Assembly (NCBI GenBank): GCA_029249445.1
Contig: JAQWHI010000023.1
Coordinates: 1-63,039, forward strand
Length of the DNA stretch: 63,039 bases
Source: Crocinitomicaceae bacterium
GTDB taxonomy: Bacteria > Bacteroidota > Bacteroidia > Flavobacteriales_D > Crocinitomicaceae
Direction of reading: 5' to 3'
Both the position numbers and the translations under genes were made by a program. Below the pieces are notes generated by a model. The model saw nothing but the letters and a program-made list of their open reading frames with translations, ran no database searches and was not told the DNA's origin. Shown here piece by piece: positions 16,704 to 26,207 of this stretch; the stretch's first letter is position 1; each line of letters starts with the position of its first letter.

Positions 16704-18977
16704 TTAATTTTGCGTCATAAGTTTTTTTGTGATGAGTTGACCGCCTGTGATTTCTATTGTGACAAAATAGATACCATCTGAGAAGTGATCGATTTCAATC
16801 CGTTTAGATTTTGTTCCCACCTTGCCCTGATACAAGAGGTGTCCGTGGATATCAACAATAGTTATTTTCTCTATATTTTTTGAGCTTGTGGTTATTGTAA
16901 TGGCAGTAGAACTCGGATTTGGAAACATTGCTACATCACTATGAATCAATAGTTCATTCAGTGATATGCTACTATTCGGGTCTGCTTCAAAGTGAAAAAT
17001 TCCCCCAAGGTCCTGCCCGACAAATAAGTTGAGATTACCATCGTTGTTTATATCTTTTACAGCCAACGAACTGTAGGCTTCCACATCCAGTCCGATGTAG
17101 TTATTTGAGATTAATGAAAAGGTATCTCCCGGAGTTAAGTGATCATTTATCGAATCATAATAGATCAATGTTCCTTTATAAGAACCTAAAAACAATTTGA
17201 TTTCAGAGTCGTTTCTAAAGAAGTGAGGTGCTGCATATTGATTTGGATTAACACCAGTCAAATTAATTGTTCCCAATTGGTTATTTTCCAATTCAAATGA
17301 GGGGTTGGTGGAAGTCCCTTTATTTTGATAGTAGAGTATTGAACCCGATTTTGTACCAATTAAAAGGTCCAATAACCCATCATTATTGAGGTCAAATAAT
17401 TGTGGATGTGCAAAGCCATCACATTCAATAACTGCCGAGAGGTTATCTGTATAGTTGAGTATGGGAGTGCCAAAAACAGCTCCTGATCCAATTGACATAT
17501 TTTCGTAATAAGCCAATGTTCCGTTTTCCAAACCGATAAATAAATCACCATCACCATCACCGTCAATATCTCCGAAAGTAGGGACAGAGCGAAGTCCATA
17601 ATTCTGTTGATCTAGATTTAAAAAGTTATAGTCAATATAGGTGTATTCAGGAGCTGAAGATGTCCCTGTATTCTTGTAATAAGCAATTGTACTTTCTTTA
17701 TCAAGAGTATGAATGTATCGGTAGAAATTCGCGACAAATAAATCTTCCAATCCATCTTCATCAAAATCGAAAAATACAGGAATACTTCCGGTTCCATGAT
17801 CAATCATTTCATTTTGAAATAAGTTCGCAGCTGTGTAAATAAAATTAGGAAGTGAATTTGTTCCAATATTTTTATAAAACCGTATACTCGATTCATTTTC
17901 TGAAATATTTTTAGCGTTTGCAGCTACAACTAGGTCTTTCACATCATCGAAGTCAACATCTACGAAAAATGGGGCAGGAAACAATTGCATATTCGCGGGT
18001 GTTGTATTTGATGGGAAATTCGAATCCTCAGAAACCATTGCAGAGTTCATGTTGGGTGCGCTGCCCCCATTCATTAGTAAGGTCAGATTTGGGAATGTGA
18101 CATCCCCCAGCACTAGATCATAAACGCCAGAATTGTCCATATCGATCGCTAAAATAGTTGACCCTGCATGTTCATTGACTGTTGATTCGTCGCCCACTGA
18201 TTCGACGTCAGAGTCGGTTTTAATGGTTCGCAAAGGATTGGAAATTAAACTTCCAGTGCATGGGGTACTTGTTTCATTCAATGTTATCGAATTGGTCAAG
18301 AAGTTCTCACTAAATAGACCCCAACATTCGTTCTTTAACTCAAAAATTAATGAGTCAGGAATACCATATAATTCCATACTTTGATTTTGATGGTATTCCA
18401 TATTCTCTCCCCCTTGATGAAATGTTAGAACATCAATGTCGCCGTCAAAATCAATATCTACAATTGCAGGAAGATCTGAAGAGTTGACAAGAAGCTGTTG
18501 CGATCCATTTACATATTCCGAATAAATCAAATCGGACACTAAAGTCCATTGAAGTCCATTAGCCAGAGACCCAACATTCTTGAAGACTTTGAGCCCGCCA
18601 ACACCATAAGTCCACAAATCTTTTCGCCCATCGTTGTCATAATCGACCATGGTTGCGCGATATCGAATATCTGCTGGAAAATTTATTTTAGAATTGTATG
18701 CGAGCTGATAGTATTTTATACCAGCATTTTCTTCTTGGGTATATACTCGGATATTGTTTTTACTCCTGTCAAATAGGAACAGGTCCATATCACCATCGAA
18801 GTCGTAATCAAAATCTGAAATTTGTGTATAGTTGAGTCCACCAGCCCAAGGGTTTTTTAGGGAAATACCATTTTGCTTTACAACGATTGAATTATCATAT
18901 TGAAAACCAAATTGACTTGAGGCGATATAGCTCAATTGAACAAAGAAAGCCGTAATAAGATATCTCGATCTTCGCAT
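16704..18977 (-). CDS. Secreted FG-GAP/VCBS repeat protein with T9SS type A sorting domain
   Basis: 757 residues with a signal peptide. The body has many FG-GAP/VCBS-like units, each with a calcium-binding-like acidic run: DFDYDFDGDMDLFLF, DYDNDGRKDLW, DIDFDGDIDVLTF, DFDEDGLEDLFV, DIDGDGDGDLFIG, DLNNDGLLDLLIG and DINNDGNLNLFVG, separated by 50-90 residues. They should fold as a seven- or eight-bladed propeller stabilised by Ca2+. A FPNPSSTAI segment and a final KKLMTQN close the chain as a T9SS type A domain. It is probably a cell-surface or released adhesin or polymer-binding protein. No enzyme domain is visible. Confidence 0.88.
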   Translation of the reverse strand: MRRSRYLITAFFVQLSYIASSQFGFQYDNSIVVKQNGISLKNPWAGGLNYTQISDFDYDFDGDMDLFLFDRSKNNIRVYTQEENAGIKYYQLAYNSKINFPADIRYRATMVDYDNDGRKDLWTYGVGGLKVFKNVGSLANGLQWTLVSDLIYSEYVNGSQQLLVNSSDLPAIVDIDFDGDIDVLTFHQGGENMEYHQNQSMELYGIPDSLIFELKNECWGLFSENFLTNSITLNETSTPCTGSLISNPLRTIKTDSDVESVGDESTVNEHAGSTILAIDMDNSGVYDLVLGDVTFPNLTLLMNGGSAPNMNSAMVSEDSNFPSNTTPANMQLFPAPFFVDVDFDDVKDLVVAANAKNISENESSIRFYKNIGTNSLPNFIYTAANLFQNEMIDHGTGSIPVFFDFDEDGLEDLFVANFYRYIHTLDKESTIAYYKNTGTSSAPEYTYIDYNFLNLDQQNYGLRSVPTFGDIDGDGDGDLFIGLENGTLAYYENMSIGSGAVFGTPILNYTDNLSAVIECDGFAHPQLFDLNNDGLLDLLIGTKSGSILYYQNKGTSTNPSFELENNQLGTINLTGVNPNQYAAPHFFRNDSEIKLFLGSYKGTLIYYDSINDHLTPGDTFSLISNNYIGLDVEAYSSLAVKDINNDGNLNLFVGQDLGGIFHFEADPNSSISLNELLIHSDVAMFPNPSSTAITITTSSKNIEKITIVDIHGHLLYQGKVGTKSKRIEIDHFSDGIYFVTIEITGGQLITKKLMTQN

Positions 18978-19018
18978 GTTGTGTTTGATATAAAAATTAT
19001 AAAATTATATTAATTAGA

Positions 19019-19050
19019 CGAGGCAACCAACTGAAAAGTTAAAGGTCTTG
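19019..19050 (+). promoter_or_regulatory. Candidate ECF-sigma-type promoter for the SGNH hydrolase gene
   Basis: CGAGGCAACCA (19019-19029) contains the AAC core typical of extracytoplasmic-function sigma -35 elements; GTCTTG follows after 16 bases and resembles an ECF -10. It lies about 17 bases before the start codon of the secreted hydrolase. The same 11-mer occurs at 60108 upstream of the giant adhesin gene. Tentative. Confidence 0.35.
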
Positions 19051-19066
19051 TTGTTAAACTACAAAA

Positions 19067-20293
19067 ATGATAAAATTTTATGCACTTATTTCTACTCTTT
19101 TACTTTCGAATATAATTTTAGGTCAGGATAGTGCTAAAGTTTTATTTATTGGGAACAGTTATACCTATTTTAATAATTTACCAGGTATGCTCACTGATCT
19201 TTCAACCTCTTTAGGTGACTATGTTCAGCCAACCTCTCAAGTGGCAGGAGGTGCAACATTTCAAGTTCATGCAACGAATCCAGCAACATATACTGCGATA
19301 AACAGTGCTGATTGGGATTTTGTTGTTTTACAAGCACAAAGTCAGGAACCATCTTTCCCCGATTCCCAGGTAAATTCAGAGACCCTGCCATTTGCAGAAC
19401 AGATGGCGGACAGTATTCGTAACAATTCAATTTGTTCTAACATATTAATGTTTATGACATGGGGAAGAGAAAATGGAGACCCTCAATGGGTTCCAATTTC
19501 TACCTTCGATGGAATGAATTCTCGGTTGAGGAATGCGTATATTAGAATGGCTGATTCGATCGATGCCTCCATTTCGCCTGTAGGAGTTGCATGGAAATAC
19601 GTTCGCGATAATTATCCATCAATCCAACTGTATTCTCCTGACGGATCTCATCCGAGTTTAGAAGGATCATACCTTGCAGCATGTACGTTTTACGCTTCAT
19701 TGTTCCGAAAGTCACCTGTAGGTGCTTCATTTACGAGTTCATTAGCTCCTGCGACTGCAGCAAATCTTCAATTGAGCGCAGCGACTGCCGTAATGGACAG
19801 CCTTGATCACTGGAATTTGTACCCAATGTCTGAGTACACACAAGCTGACTTTTCTTACGTAGTGAATGGAGGAGAGGTTGTTTTTATAAACAATAGTGTA
19901 AATGCTACAGCATATGATTGGAACTTTAATGACGGTCAAGTATCAAATGATGAAAGTCCAGTAATTGTATATTCAGCGCCGGGTTCGTATTCTGTGACAC
20001 TAGTTTCTTCAAGTCCATGTGATTCAGATACATTATCGAGTACGATTGTTATTGGATCCAATTCAATTGTTACGAATTTGCCGAAAGATTTAATGATTCG
20101 TCAAATGGAGAATGGTATTTTTCAAATCTATGGAGATCAAGAGTTTGATCAAATAGTGGTGACAGATGCAACTGGTCGTATTGTTACCGAACAGCGGGAA
20201 GCACATATTGATTTATCCAACAAACCGACAGGTCTATATTTAATTCGAATTCAATCAGAAGATAGAATGTATCAAGTCAGGATATACCGATAG
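19067..20293 (+). CDS. Secreted SGNH/GDSL-type hydrolase with PKD-like domain and T9SS tail
   Basis: 408 residues with a signal peptide. Residues about 25-235 are an SGNH hydrolase-like domain (DUF4886-like): VLFIGNSYTYFNN carries the nucleophile Ser in GNSYT, and YSPDGSHPSLEGSY carries the Asp/His pair of the triad. Residues about 260-325 form a PKD-like beta sandwich, and the end is a T9SS type A domain, although the usual YPNP is missing. Expected activity is deacetylation or de-esterification of an extracellular glycan, but the substrate is unknown. It is transcribed alone, divergent from the FG-GAP gene. Confidence 0.8.
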   Translation: MIKFYALISTLLLSNIILGQDSAKVLFIGNSYTYFNNLPGMLTDLSTSLGDYVQPTSQVAGGATFQVHATNPATYTAINSADWDFVVLQAQSQEPSFPDSQVNSETLPFAEQMADSIRNNSICSNILMFMTWGRENGDPQWVPISTFDGMNSRLRNAYIRMADSIDASISPVGVAWKYVRDNYPSIQLYSPDGSHPSLEGSYLAACTFYASLFRKSPVGASFTSSLAPATAANLQLSAATAVMDSLDHWNLYPMSEYTQADFSYVVNGGEVVFINNSVNATAYDWNFNDGQVSNDESPVIVYSAPGSYSVTLVSSSPCDSDTLSSTIVIGSNSIVTNLPKDLMIRQMENGIFQIYGDQEFDQIVVTDATGRIVTEQREAHIDLSNKPTGLYLIRIQSEDRMYQVRIYR

Positions 20294-20310
20294 GCGTCTT
20301 TTTTTCTTCG

Positions 20311-20943
20311 TTAAACGGTTTCTATTAATTGGTCGATTGTCTTTCTTACTTTAATCTCGTGCTGTATAGGATCATCTTTATGACGGTAACCGATCGGACA
20401 AAACAGCGTGGCTGTGAGGTTGCTGTCTTTCAAGTTTAGAATTTCATCCACTTTATCTGCATTGAATCCTTCCATAGGGAGTGCGTCAATTCTCAACCTA
20501 GCGCAGGATTGAAGTAGTTTCCCCAATGCAATATACGTTTGTTTACTTGTCCATGTTCTCTGGTTTTGTTCCGACCACGATCCAACAGTAGTATTAAGCA
20601 TTTGGGCATAGCCGTCTAAACTTTCTCTTGGGATATCTCTGGTTTTTGCGATGAGATTCATATGTTCTTCAATATCTTGCTCTCGCACTGTTTTGTATGC
20701 ACACAATATGAATAGGTGAGAGGCATCTTTAACTTGACTCTGCCCATAAGCGGCGCTTGTGAGTAATTCTCGAATTTCTTTTGATTCAACATTAAATATT
20801 TTCATGCACTGCAATCCGTAGGATGTTGCTGTGAGACGAAGTGTCTCCTTTAAGATTTTTAGGTTTGTATCACTGACTTTTTTGTTAGGATCAAAAAGAT
20901 CAGTTGCGTAGCGCCAATTTAAGTCTTCAATAATCTTGCTCAT
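20311..20943 (-). CDS. NAD(P)H-dependent nitroreductase family protein
   Basis: 210 residues from the ATG at 20943; the frame extends three codons further, to a TTG. The first residues, IEDLNWRYATDLFDPNKKVS, are the typical start of the NfsB/NfnB type of FMN flavoenzyme, and ATSYGLQ plus LFCPIGYRHKDDP are further family motifs. It would reduce nitro compounds, quinones or flavins using NAD(P)H. It ends convergently to the SGNH gene with 17 bases between stops. It lies downstream of the Kelch/DUF4907 run on the same strand with a 53-base gap; co-transcription is possible but unproven. Confidence 0.85.
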   Translation of the reverse strand: MSKIIEDLNWRYATDLFDPNKKVSDTNLKILKETLRLTATSYGLQCMKIFNVESKEIRELLTSAAYGQSQVKDASHLFILCAYKTVREQDIEEHMNLIAKTRDIPRESLDGYAQMLNTTVGSWSEQNQRTWTSKQTYIALGKLLQSCARLRIDALPMEGFNADKVDEILNLKDSNLTATLFCPIGYRHKDDPIQHEIKVRKTIDQLIETV

Positions 20944-20996
20944 GCGATTCAAGTTTGAATTGTAAAAATAGAGTTTTAAAAATTGAAAAGTCAGGA

Positions 20997-21413
20997 TTAA
21001 TCACCTATTTCTCTGATCGTTTTTTGAACATCAGTTCGGGCTTTTGGAATTGTATAGTCTTCTAAATTGATTACGCCAATACTGTCAAGCTCTTTTGTGC
21101 TAACGGATGGGCGGTCATTTCCAGCGGCCACAAGCTGCATAATGTACTGTGCTGTTTGCTCGGCTTTCGATCGTGAATCGAAACCTTTGATTCCAGGAAC
21201 TGCCGGAATGTGTTGTTGATCGATAATCAGTTTTGCTCCCCTAAAAATTCGATACCCCCATCCAATATCTGGTGTATGATAAACATTCCAAGAAGCTTTA
21301 TTTTTTATTTGTTCAGACACCTTTTTTTTTGCGGGCACCGTTGGTTGCTGATCTGTATTATCAGAGCAGGAAATTCCAATGAAGAATAATAAAAACAGAT
21401 AACTGATCTTCAT
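20997..21413 (-). CDS. DUF4907 family lipoprotein
   Basis: 138 residues. The signal peptide ends in a lipobox ISCSDN (Cys16). The conserved part has GWGYRIFRGAKLIIDQQHIPAVPG followed by FDSRSKAEQTAQYI and PSVSTKELDSIG, which is the DUF4907 pattern I recognise. These proteins are found beside secreted Kelch proteins in Bacteroidota; the molecular role is unknown. It starts one base after the stop of the Kelch gene at 21414 and is the last member of that run, so it is probably produced with the propellers and may be their lipid-anchored partner. Confidence 0.8.
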   Translation of the reverse strand: MKISYLFLLFFIGISCSDNTDQQPTVPAKKKVSEQIKNKASWNVYHTPDIGWGYRIFRGAKLIIDQQHIPAVPGIKGFDSRSKAEQTAQYIMQLVAAGNDRPSVSTKELDSIGVINLEDYTIPKARTDVQKTIREIGD

Positions 21414-22619
21414 TTAAATAAAATTTATCAACTCTGAATGGATGGGTGCTGAAGATGCGTTCACAAGTTGTAAAAGGTAACTTCCATTCGGCAAGTTCAT
21501 GCGATCAATAACATGACCACCATATGTTTTAACCATGTTGACCTGATCCGTGATGTCTTTTCCATCCATTGAGATAATTTTTACTTTCACATCGAATAGG
21601 TCTGTTAGAATTGTAAGTGATTGAGCAGCTGGGTTTGGAAAGATTTTTGTTTTCGTATTTTGGTTGAGACTTTCAGTACCTACAATTCTTCTGTATGCGT
21701 ACATATCGTCGTAGAATTCACCATCGTATCCCGTTCCAACGAAAGCAAGATCATTTTGAACGAATACTATTGCACTTGTTCTTCCTGAGCCGGGAAAATC
21801 GGCGCGTTGTATCCAAGTGTCTGAGAAGTAGTTGTATTCCCAAAGGTCATTTGTATAGTTGAAATTGATATCTTCTCCGAGACAGATAAAACCAGTAGGA
21901 AATTGTCCCCAACTTACAGCTCCTTTTCTTGGTCCTCCGGGGAAATCTGTTTTTTGTGACCAAGAATCCGTTGTCGGTTCATATTGCCAGAAGTCGTCAC
22001 GCATTATACCATCATCTCCTGTACCAATGTATCCTTGTCCTCCCATTGAAAATCCAACGGCTTCTTTTCGAGGCGTTCCACCAAAGTCCGCAATCTGAGT
22101 CCAAACATTCAAAGTTGCGTCATATCGGTACATGTCTTTTTTTAGCCCTGTCTGATCAATTCCTGTTCCTACATAGGCATAATCACCAATCGTAAATGCA
22201 ACTGCTTGACGCCTTTCAGAACCAATAAAATTTGCCTTTTGGGTCCATGCATCCGTATCCTCATTAAATTCCCACAAGTCTCCAAAAAAAGGATTGCTGT
22301 CACCTTGCCCTAGGCACAAATACCCTTTATTGTTCAGGCTAAATCCACAAGCCGATCCACGATCGTTCCCATCACCTGAGAGTCCGCCAATAGAAGGTTC
22401 ATCATCCCAATCATCTTGCCAAAATGTGTAGGAAAACATAGAGCGTCGGAATCCATCACTATCAAGTCCTCCCACAATATACCCCTCACCATTGACAACA
22501 AATGAAGCGCTTACCGATCGTGGAGCTCCATTTACCGAGTCTTTCTGGACCCATTGATTTTGCGCTACAGAATGAGTAGAAACTAGGGTAGTTAATATTA
22601 CAATTAATCGAAATTTCAT
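21414..22619 (-). CDS. Secreted Kelch-type beta-propeller with T9SS tail (Kelch 4)
   Basis: 401 residues with a signal peptide. Six Kelch-like units of about 48-50 residues each carry a GY(V/I)GTG-type turn followed by a W...W pair with DFPG or DFGG and R (for example GQGYIGTGDDG, DLWEYNYFSDTW, RADFPGSGRTSA). The end is a T9SS type A domain with FPNPAAQSL. Kelch propellers are binding platforms; a galactose-oxidase-type copper site is not visible. It is the fourth propeller of the run and is separated by three bases from Kelch 3. Confidence 0.87.
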   Translation of the reverse strand: MKFRLIVILTTLVSTHSVAQNQWVQKDSVNGAPRSVSASFVVNGEGYIVGGLDSDGFRRSMFSYTFWQDDWDDEPSIGGLSGDGNDRGSACGFSLNNKGYLCLGQGDSNPFFGDLWEFNEDTDAWTQKANFIGSERRQAVAFTIGDYAYVGTGIDQTGLKKDMYRYDATLNVWTQIADFGGTPRKEAVGFSMGGQGYIGTGDDGIMRDDFWQYEPTTDSWSQKTDFPGGPRKGAVSWGQFPTGFICLGEDINFNYTNDLWEYNYFSDTWIQRADFPGSGRTSAIVFVQNDLAFVGTGYDGEFYDDMYAYRRIVGTESLNQNTKTKIFPNPAAQSLTILTDLFDVKVKIISMDGKDITDQVNMVKTYGGHVIDRMNLPNGSYLLQLVNASSAPIHSELINFI

Positions 22620-22622
22620 GTG

Positions 22623-23828
22623 TTATTGAATAATAATTTTGTGACTTTTTTGCTGAATACCATTGTTCCTACCAGATAGATAATATGTTCCTGAGGGGTA
22701 TGCATTTGTTTTAAGTGTATTTGTATATGGGCCAGAGTATAGAATTTTACCTTGAGCGTTTGTCAACGTCATACTCTCCAAGGCTGTTTTTGTTGAAATA
22801 TGAATTTCGTCTGTTACTGGATTCGGATAGGTGGAAATTGTACTTTCTAATTCATTCATACCAACAGTAAAAAAGGGATTGTACATGTGCATACTTGCCT
22901 TCTTTCCTGATATTCCTTTACCAGTTCCCACGTACGCTTTGTTATTAATTACCATCGCTATGGCTCCTTTTCTTGCACTTCCTCCATATGACGCTCTAGC
23001 ATACCATGCATTCAAGTTTGCATCATATTCCCAAAGGTCTCCGAGCATTCCTCCATTCGATCCCATACAAACAAACCCCCTCGGGCCAATTGTAAATGTG
23101 GTAGCACTTGACCGACTATTTGCCGGTAAATCAGCGCGTTGTGTCCATGCATTGGTCGTCGTTTTGTATTCCCACCAATCGTTATTCATTAAGTCTTGAT
23201 CAATCCCTAAACCCACATACCCTTTATCTCCAATGGACAAACTGCTTAACTGGTAACGCACACCACCGGGAAAGTTGGGTCCTGATTGCCATTGATCTGA
23301 GATAGGATCGTAACGAAATAATTTATTAGAATAATTATTTGGACCATATTTTCCACCCACTAAATATCCAAAGTTCCCAACTGAAAATGCTGTTGCGAAA
23401 TAAATTCCTGCTCCTCCATTTCCAGGGAATGGAGCTTTGGCTGTCCAACCATTTGTGATTGGATTATATTCCCATAGATCAGTTAATTTAACTGACATTG
23501 GATCTGTTGCAATAACCGAGTTTATTCCAGTTCCCACATACCCCTTATTATTTATTGTAAATGCGATGGCATTTCTTCTTACCTCACCGGGTATGCTCGC
23601 AACTTGTGTCCATGTATCATTTGAAGCATCATATTTCCATAAGTCATTGTATACGACTTCCGCCGTATCAACCCCCGTACCGACGTAGCCAAATCCGTTT
23701 ACGGAAAATGCAATTGCTCTCTCTCTTTTAAGACCTGAGAAATCTGACATTTTAGTCCAGGTATTTTCAATTTGACCAAAACATGATCCTGTCAATATGA
23801 CAAATAGAGCTAGTACTAATTTTTTCAT
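22623..23828 (-). CDS. Secreted Kelch-type beta-propeller with T9SS tail (Kelch 3)
   Basis: 401 residues, the same length as Kelch 4, and with the same layout: signal peptide, about six Kelch-like units (GFGYVGTGVDT, NKGYVGTGINS, KYDASNDTW, DLWEYNPITNGW, RADLPANSRSSA and KAYVGTGKGIS), and a T9SS type A tail with YPNPVTDEI. The repeated sentence-like pattern WTQ-x-A/DxPG-x-R is shared with Kelch 4, suggesting these two are closer to each other than to Kelch 1 and 2. It starts four bases after the stop of Kelch 2. Confidence 0.87.
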   Translation of the reverse strand: MKKLVLALFVILTGSCFGQIENTWTKMSDFSGLKRERAIAFSVNGFGYVGTGVDTAEVVYNDLWKYDASNDTWTQVASIPGEVRRNAIAFTINNKGYVGTGINSVIATDPMSVKLTDLWEYNPITNGWTAKAPFPGNGGAGIYFATAFSVGNFGYLVGGKYGPNNYSNKLFRYDPISDQWQSGPNFPGGVRYQLSSLSIGDKGYVGLGIDQDLMNNDWWEYKTTTNAWTQRADLPANSRSSATTFTIGPRGFVCMGSNGGMLGDLWEYDANLNAWYARASYGGSARKGAIAMVINNKAYVGTGKGISGKKASMHMYNPFFTVGMNELESTISTYPNPVTDEIHISTKTALESMTLTNAQGKILYSGPYTNTLKTNAYPSGTYYLSGRNNGIQQKSHKIIIQ

Positions 23829-23832
23829 ACGA

Positions 23833-24987
23833 TTATTTGAGTATAATTTTTCCGGTATTCACGATAGCGCCATTCATTTTTAGATGGTAGAGGTAAATCC
23901 CACTAGGGTTGTTTCCTTTAAAAAATTGAATCAAGCCATTTGTGGTTGTTTCAGAAAAGATTTTTTTTCCAAGTAGGTCCTTTATTTCAATATCGAAGTC
24001 CACAGTTTTATCAAGGTTGAAAATGATATAGTCAGTTGATGGGTTTGGATATACTTTTAAATTGTTTTGATCAAACAGTTCGTTCACATCTGCCCAAGGG
24101 TCCAACTCATAAAAATCATTGAAGTTTGTTCCATTCGTCCCAATTCCAATAAACGCTCGGTCCGAGATTACAAAACCGCTTCCAAACCGTCTTGAGGATC
24201 CCGGAAAGTCCCCCATTTGGGACCAAACATTAGTATATGGGTCATATTCCCAGACTTGTTTTGTCACATTTGAAAGTGAGTTTCCATATCCACTCACAAG
24301 GTATACTTTGTTGTTACTTACAAGCGCAACTGAGGCTGAAGTGGCTATACCCGGGAAGTTTGTGCGTAGTATCCAGTCATCAAGTAGTGGTTTGTATTCC
24401 CATAGGCTGTATCCCGTTTTCACGTAGCCTTTCTCATTAATGCTGAAAGCTGAGTTCCATATACCTACCGAGAATGGCGCCGAATTTTTAGTTGTCCATG
24501 TGTCAGAAGCGAAATCATATTCATACAGGCTTGAACCAGACAAGTAGTATCCTTTACCGTCAATAACAAAACCCTCAGTATTTTTGGGTGTTGTGGGTGT
24601 ATTTGACATTGCAGTCCATGAGTTGCTTGTTGGGTCGTATCGATACAGCCGATTGTCGCCACCTTGCTGTCCTCCTCCAATGTATCCATAATTTGGTGTG
24701 CTAAATGATAACACACCGTAGTTGCCATTGTTGTTATTTCCTATATAGTCCGCTTTTTGCGTCCAGCTGTTTGTTCCTGGGTCGTACTCCCACCAGTCTT
24801 TTAATACAATATTTGGTCCCGCTCCATTGTAGTGTCCAAGTCCCATGTATCCGCGATTTCCAATAGAGAATGAACTTCCCCTGTGTCTTCCATGAGATCC
24901 AAAGTCAGCACGTTGAACCCATGAGGCTGAAACTTCAAAGGTTGCCAATAAAACAATTATGAGTATTGTGTAACGTTTTTTATCCAT
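23833..24987 (-). CDS. Secreted Kelch-type beta-propeller with T9SS tail (Kelch 2)
   Basis: 384 residues. A signal peptide is followed by WVQRADFGSHGRHRGSSF and then GLGHYNGAGPNI, DWWEYDPGTNSWTQKADY, matched almost word for word in Kelch 1. About five to six Kelch-like units, then YPNPSTDYI and a basic end (KIILK) as a T9SS type A domain. Start and the upstream stop share one base (TAATG), so it is translationally coupled to Kelch 1. The close match between the first blades argues for a tandem duplication. Confidence 0.87.
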   Translation of the reverse strand: MDKKRYTILIIVLLATFEVSASWVQRADFGSHGRHRGSSFSIGNRGYMGLGHYNGAGPNIVLKDWWEYDPGTNSWTQKADYIGNNNNGNYGVLSFSTPNYGYIGGGQQGGDNRLYRYDPTSNSWTAMSNTPTTPKNTEGFVIDGKGYYLSGSSLYEYDFASDTWTTKNSAPFSVGIWNSAFSINEKGYVKTGYSLWEYKPLLDDWILRTNFPGIATSASVALVSNNKVYLVSGYGNSLSNVTKQVWEYDPYTNVWSQMGDFPGSSRRFGSGFVISDRAFIGIGTNGTNFNDFYELDPWADVNELFDQNNLKVYPNPSTDYIIFNLDKTVDFDIEIKDLLGKKIFSETTTNGLIQFFKGNNPSGIYLYHLKMNGAIVNTGKIILK

Positions 24988-26207
24988 TATTTCTTGACTA
25001 TTCGTCCGCTCTTGATTGAGCTTCCGTTATATTGAATTGAATATATATAGTTTCCTGCTTTCAATGTTGAAACATCAAATTTGTTATTGTTCACATTTAA
25101 TGGTTGTGTCGCCACTATTTTTCCATTGAGGTTTGATAGGGTAAGTACCATATTACTGAGTGGGACATCATCCGCCCAATCCACTTTGATGTTTAGTTCA
25201 CTTATGGCGGGGTTTGGATAGGCAGATAGTTCAATCGATTCCAAGTTTCTGTCTAAAAGAGATAGTACTTGATCAAACTTCCAGAAGTCGTTGAAATTGG
25301 TTCCATTTGTACCTAAGCCAACATATCCAAAACCATTGAGTTCGATTCCAGAAAGGTACCTTCTTGCAGTACCATCAAAATCTTCAATTTGAACCCATGT
25401 TTCAGATGAAGGGTTGAATTCCCACATGTCTTTGTAGTTGTTTCCGCTAGATATATTTACTCCAGTTAAAACATAGCCTTTACCATTCAAGCTGAATCCG
25501 CAGGCCTCCATTCGAGTGATAGTACCTAGAGCTCCTACACCTACGTCAGGCAAGGCTGTCCAAGAGTTCAAAGCGGGATTGTATTTGTAGAAGTCCGAAG
25601 AAGACCATCCTAAATTAGATCTGTAGCCGGTTCCAGCGTAACCATAACCGTCAATTGCAAATCCAACGCCGGACATTCTTGCGCCTCCTGGCACAGGAGC
25701 AATTATGATCCAAGAATCATTTGCAGGATCGTACCTATACATGTCTGATGACCCTGTTCCTGTTCCAATATATCCATAGTTATTTATTGCAAATCCAACT
25801 GCTCCTCTTCGTCCTACACCAGGAAAATCTGTAAGTTGCAGCCAAGTATTCGTTGTAGGATCATATTTGAAAAAATCTTTTACCAGTTGATTTGAAGTTA
25901 CTCTTCCTGTCCCAACGTATCCAATGTTTTCAATTGAAAATGCTGCGGCATGGTAGCAAGGGCCACCAAGATAATCTGCCTTTTGTGACCAGCTTCCGGA
26001 AGCAGGATCAAATTCCCACCAATCTTCAAAAAGAATATTGATGCCAGCACCATTGTAATGTCCAAGTCCGGCATAGATTTTATTTCCTAATGCAAGCATT
26101 GTCGTTCTGTGTCGAGCGGTCCCTCCAAAATTTGTTTGCTGAATCCAACCAGAAGCTTGGATTGATAGAGTAGAGAGAAGAAATAAGAGAGTAATTAAAG
26201 TTTTCAT
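24987..26207 (-). CDS. Secreted Kelch-type beta-propeller with T9SS tail (Kelch 1)
   Basis: 406 residues with a signal peptide (cleavage near SIQAS). The first blade, GLGHYNGAGINI then DWWEFDPASGSWSQKADY, is the twin of that in Kelch 2. Further units carry GYVGTGRV, GYIGTGTGSSDM, GYGYAGTGYRS, GYVLTGVNIS and GYVGLGTNGTNFNDFW. The tail has YPNPAISEL and ends SGRIVKK, a T9SS type A domain. It shares TAATG junctions with the genes on both sides. Confidence 0.87.
   Translation of the reverse strand: MKTLITLLFLLSTLSIQASGWIQQTNFGGTARHRTTMLALGNKIYAGLGHYNGAGINILFEDWWEFDPASGSWSQKADYLGGPCYHAAAFSIENIGYVGTGRVTSNQLVKDFFKYDPTTNTWLQLTDFPGVGRRGAVGFAINNYGYIGTGTGSSDMYRYDPANDSWIIIAPVPGGARMSGVGFAIDGYGYAGTGYRSNLGWSSSDFYKYNPALNSWTALPDVGVGALGTITRMEACGFSLNGKGYVLTGVNISSGNNYKDMWEFNPSSETWVQIEDFDGTARRYLSGIELNGFGYVGLGTNGTNFNDFWKFDQVLSLLDRNLESIELSAYPNPAISELNIKVDWADDVPLSNMVLTLSNLNGKIVATQPLNVNNNKFDVSTLKAGNYIYSIQYNGSSIKSGRIVKK

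Noticed and set aside
17360..18776. Many short frames on both strands within the FG-GAP gene
   Set aside because: Reading-frame shadows of a repetitive coding sequence; the FG-GAP frame is continuous with clear acidic repeats.
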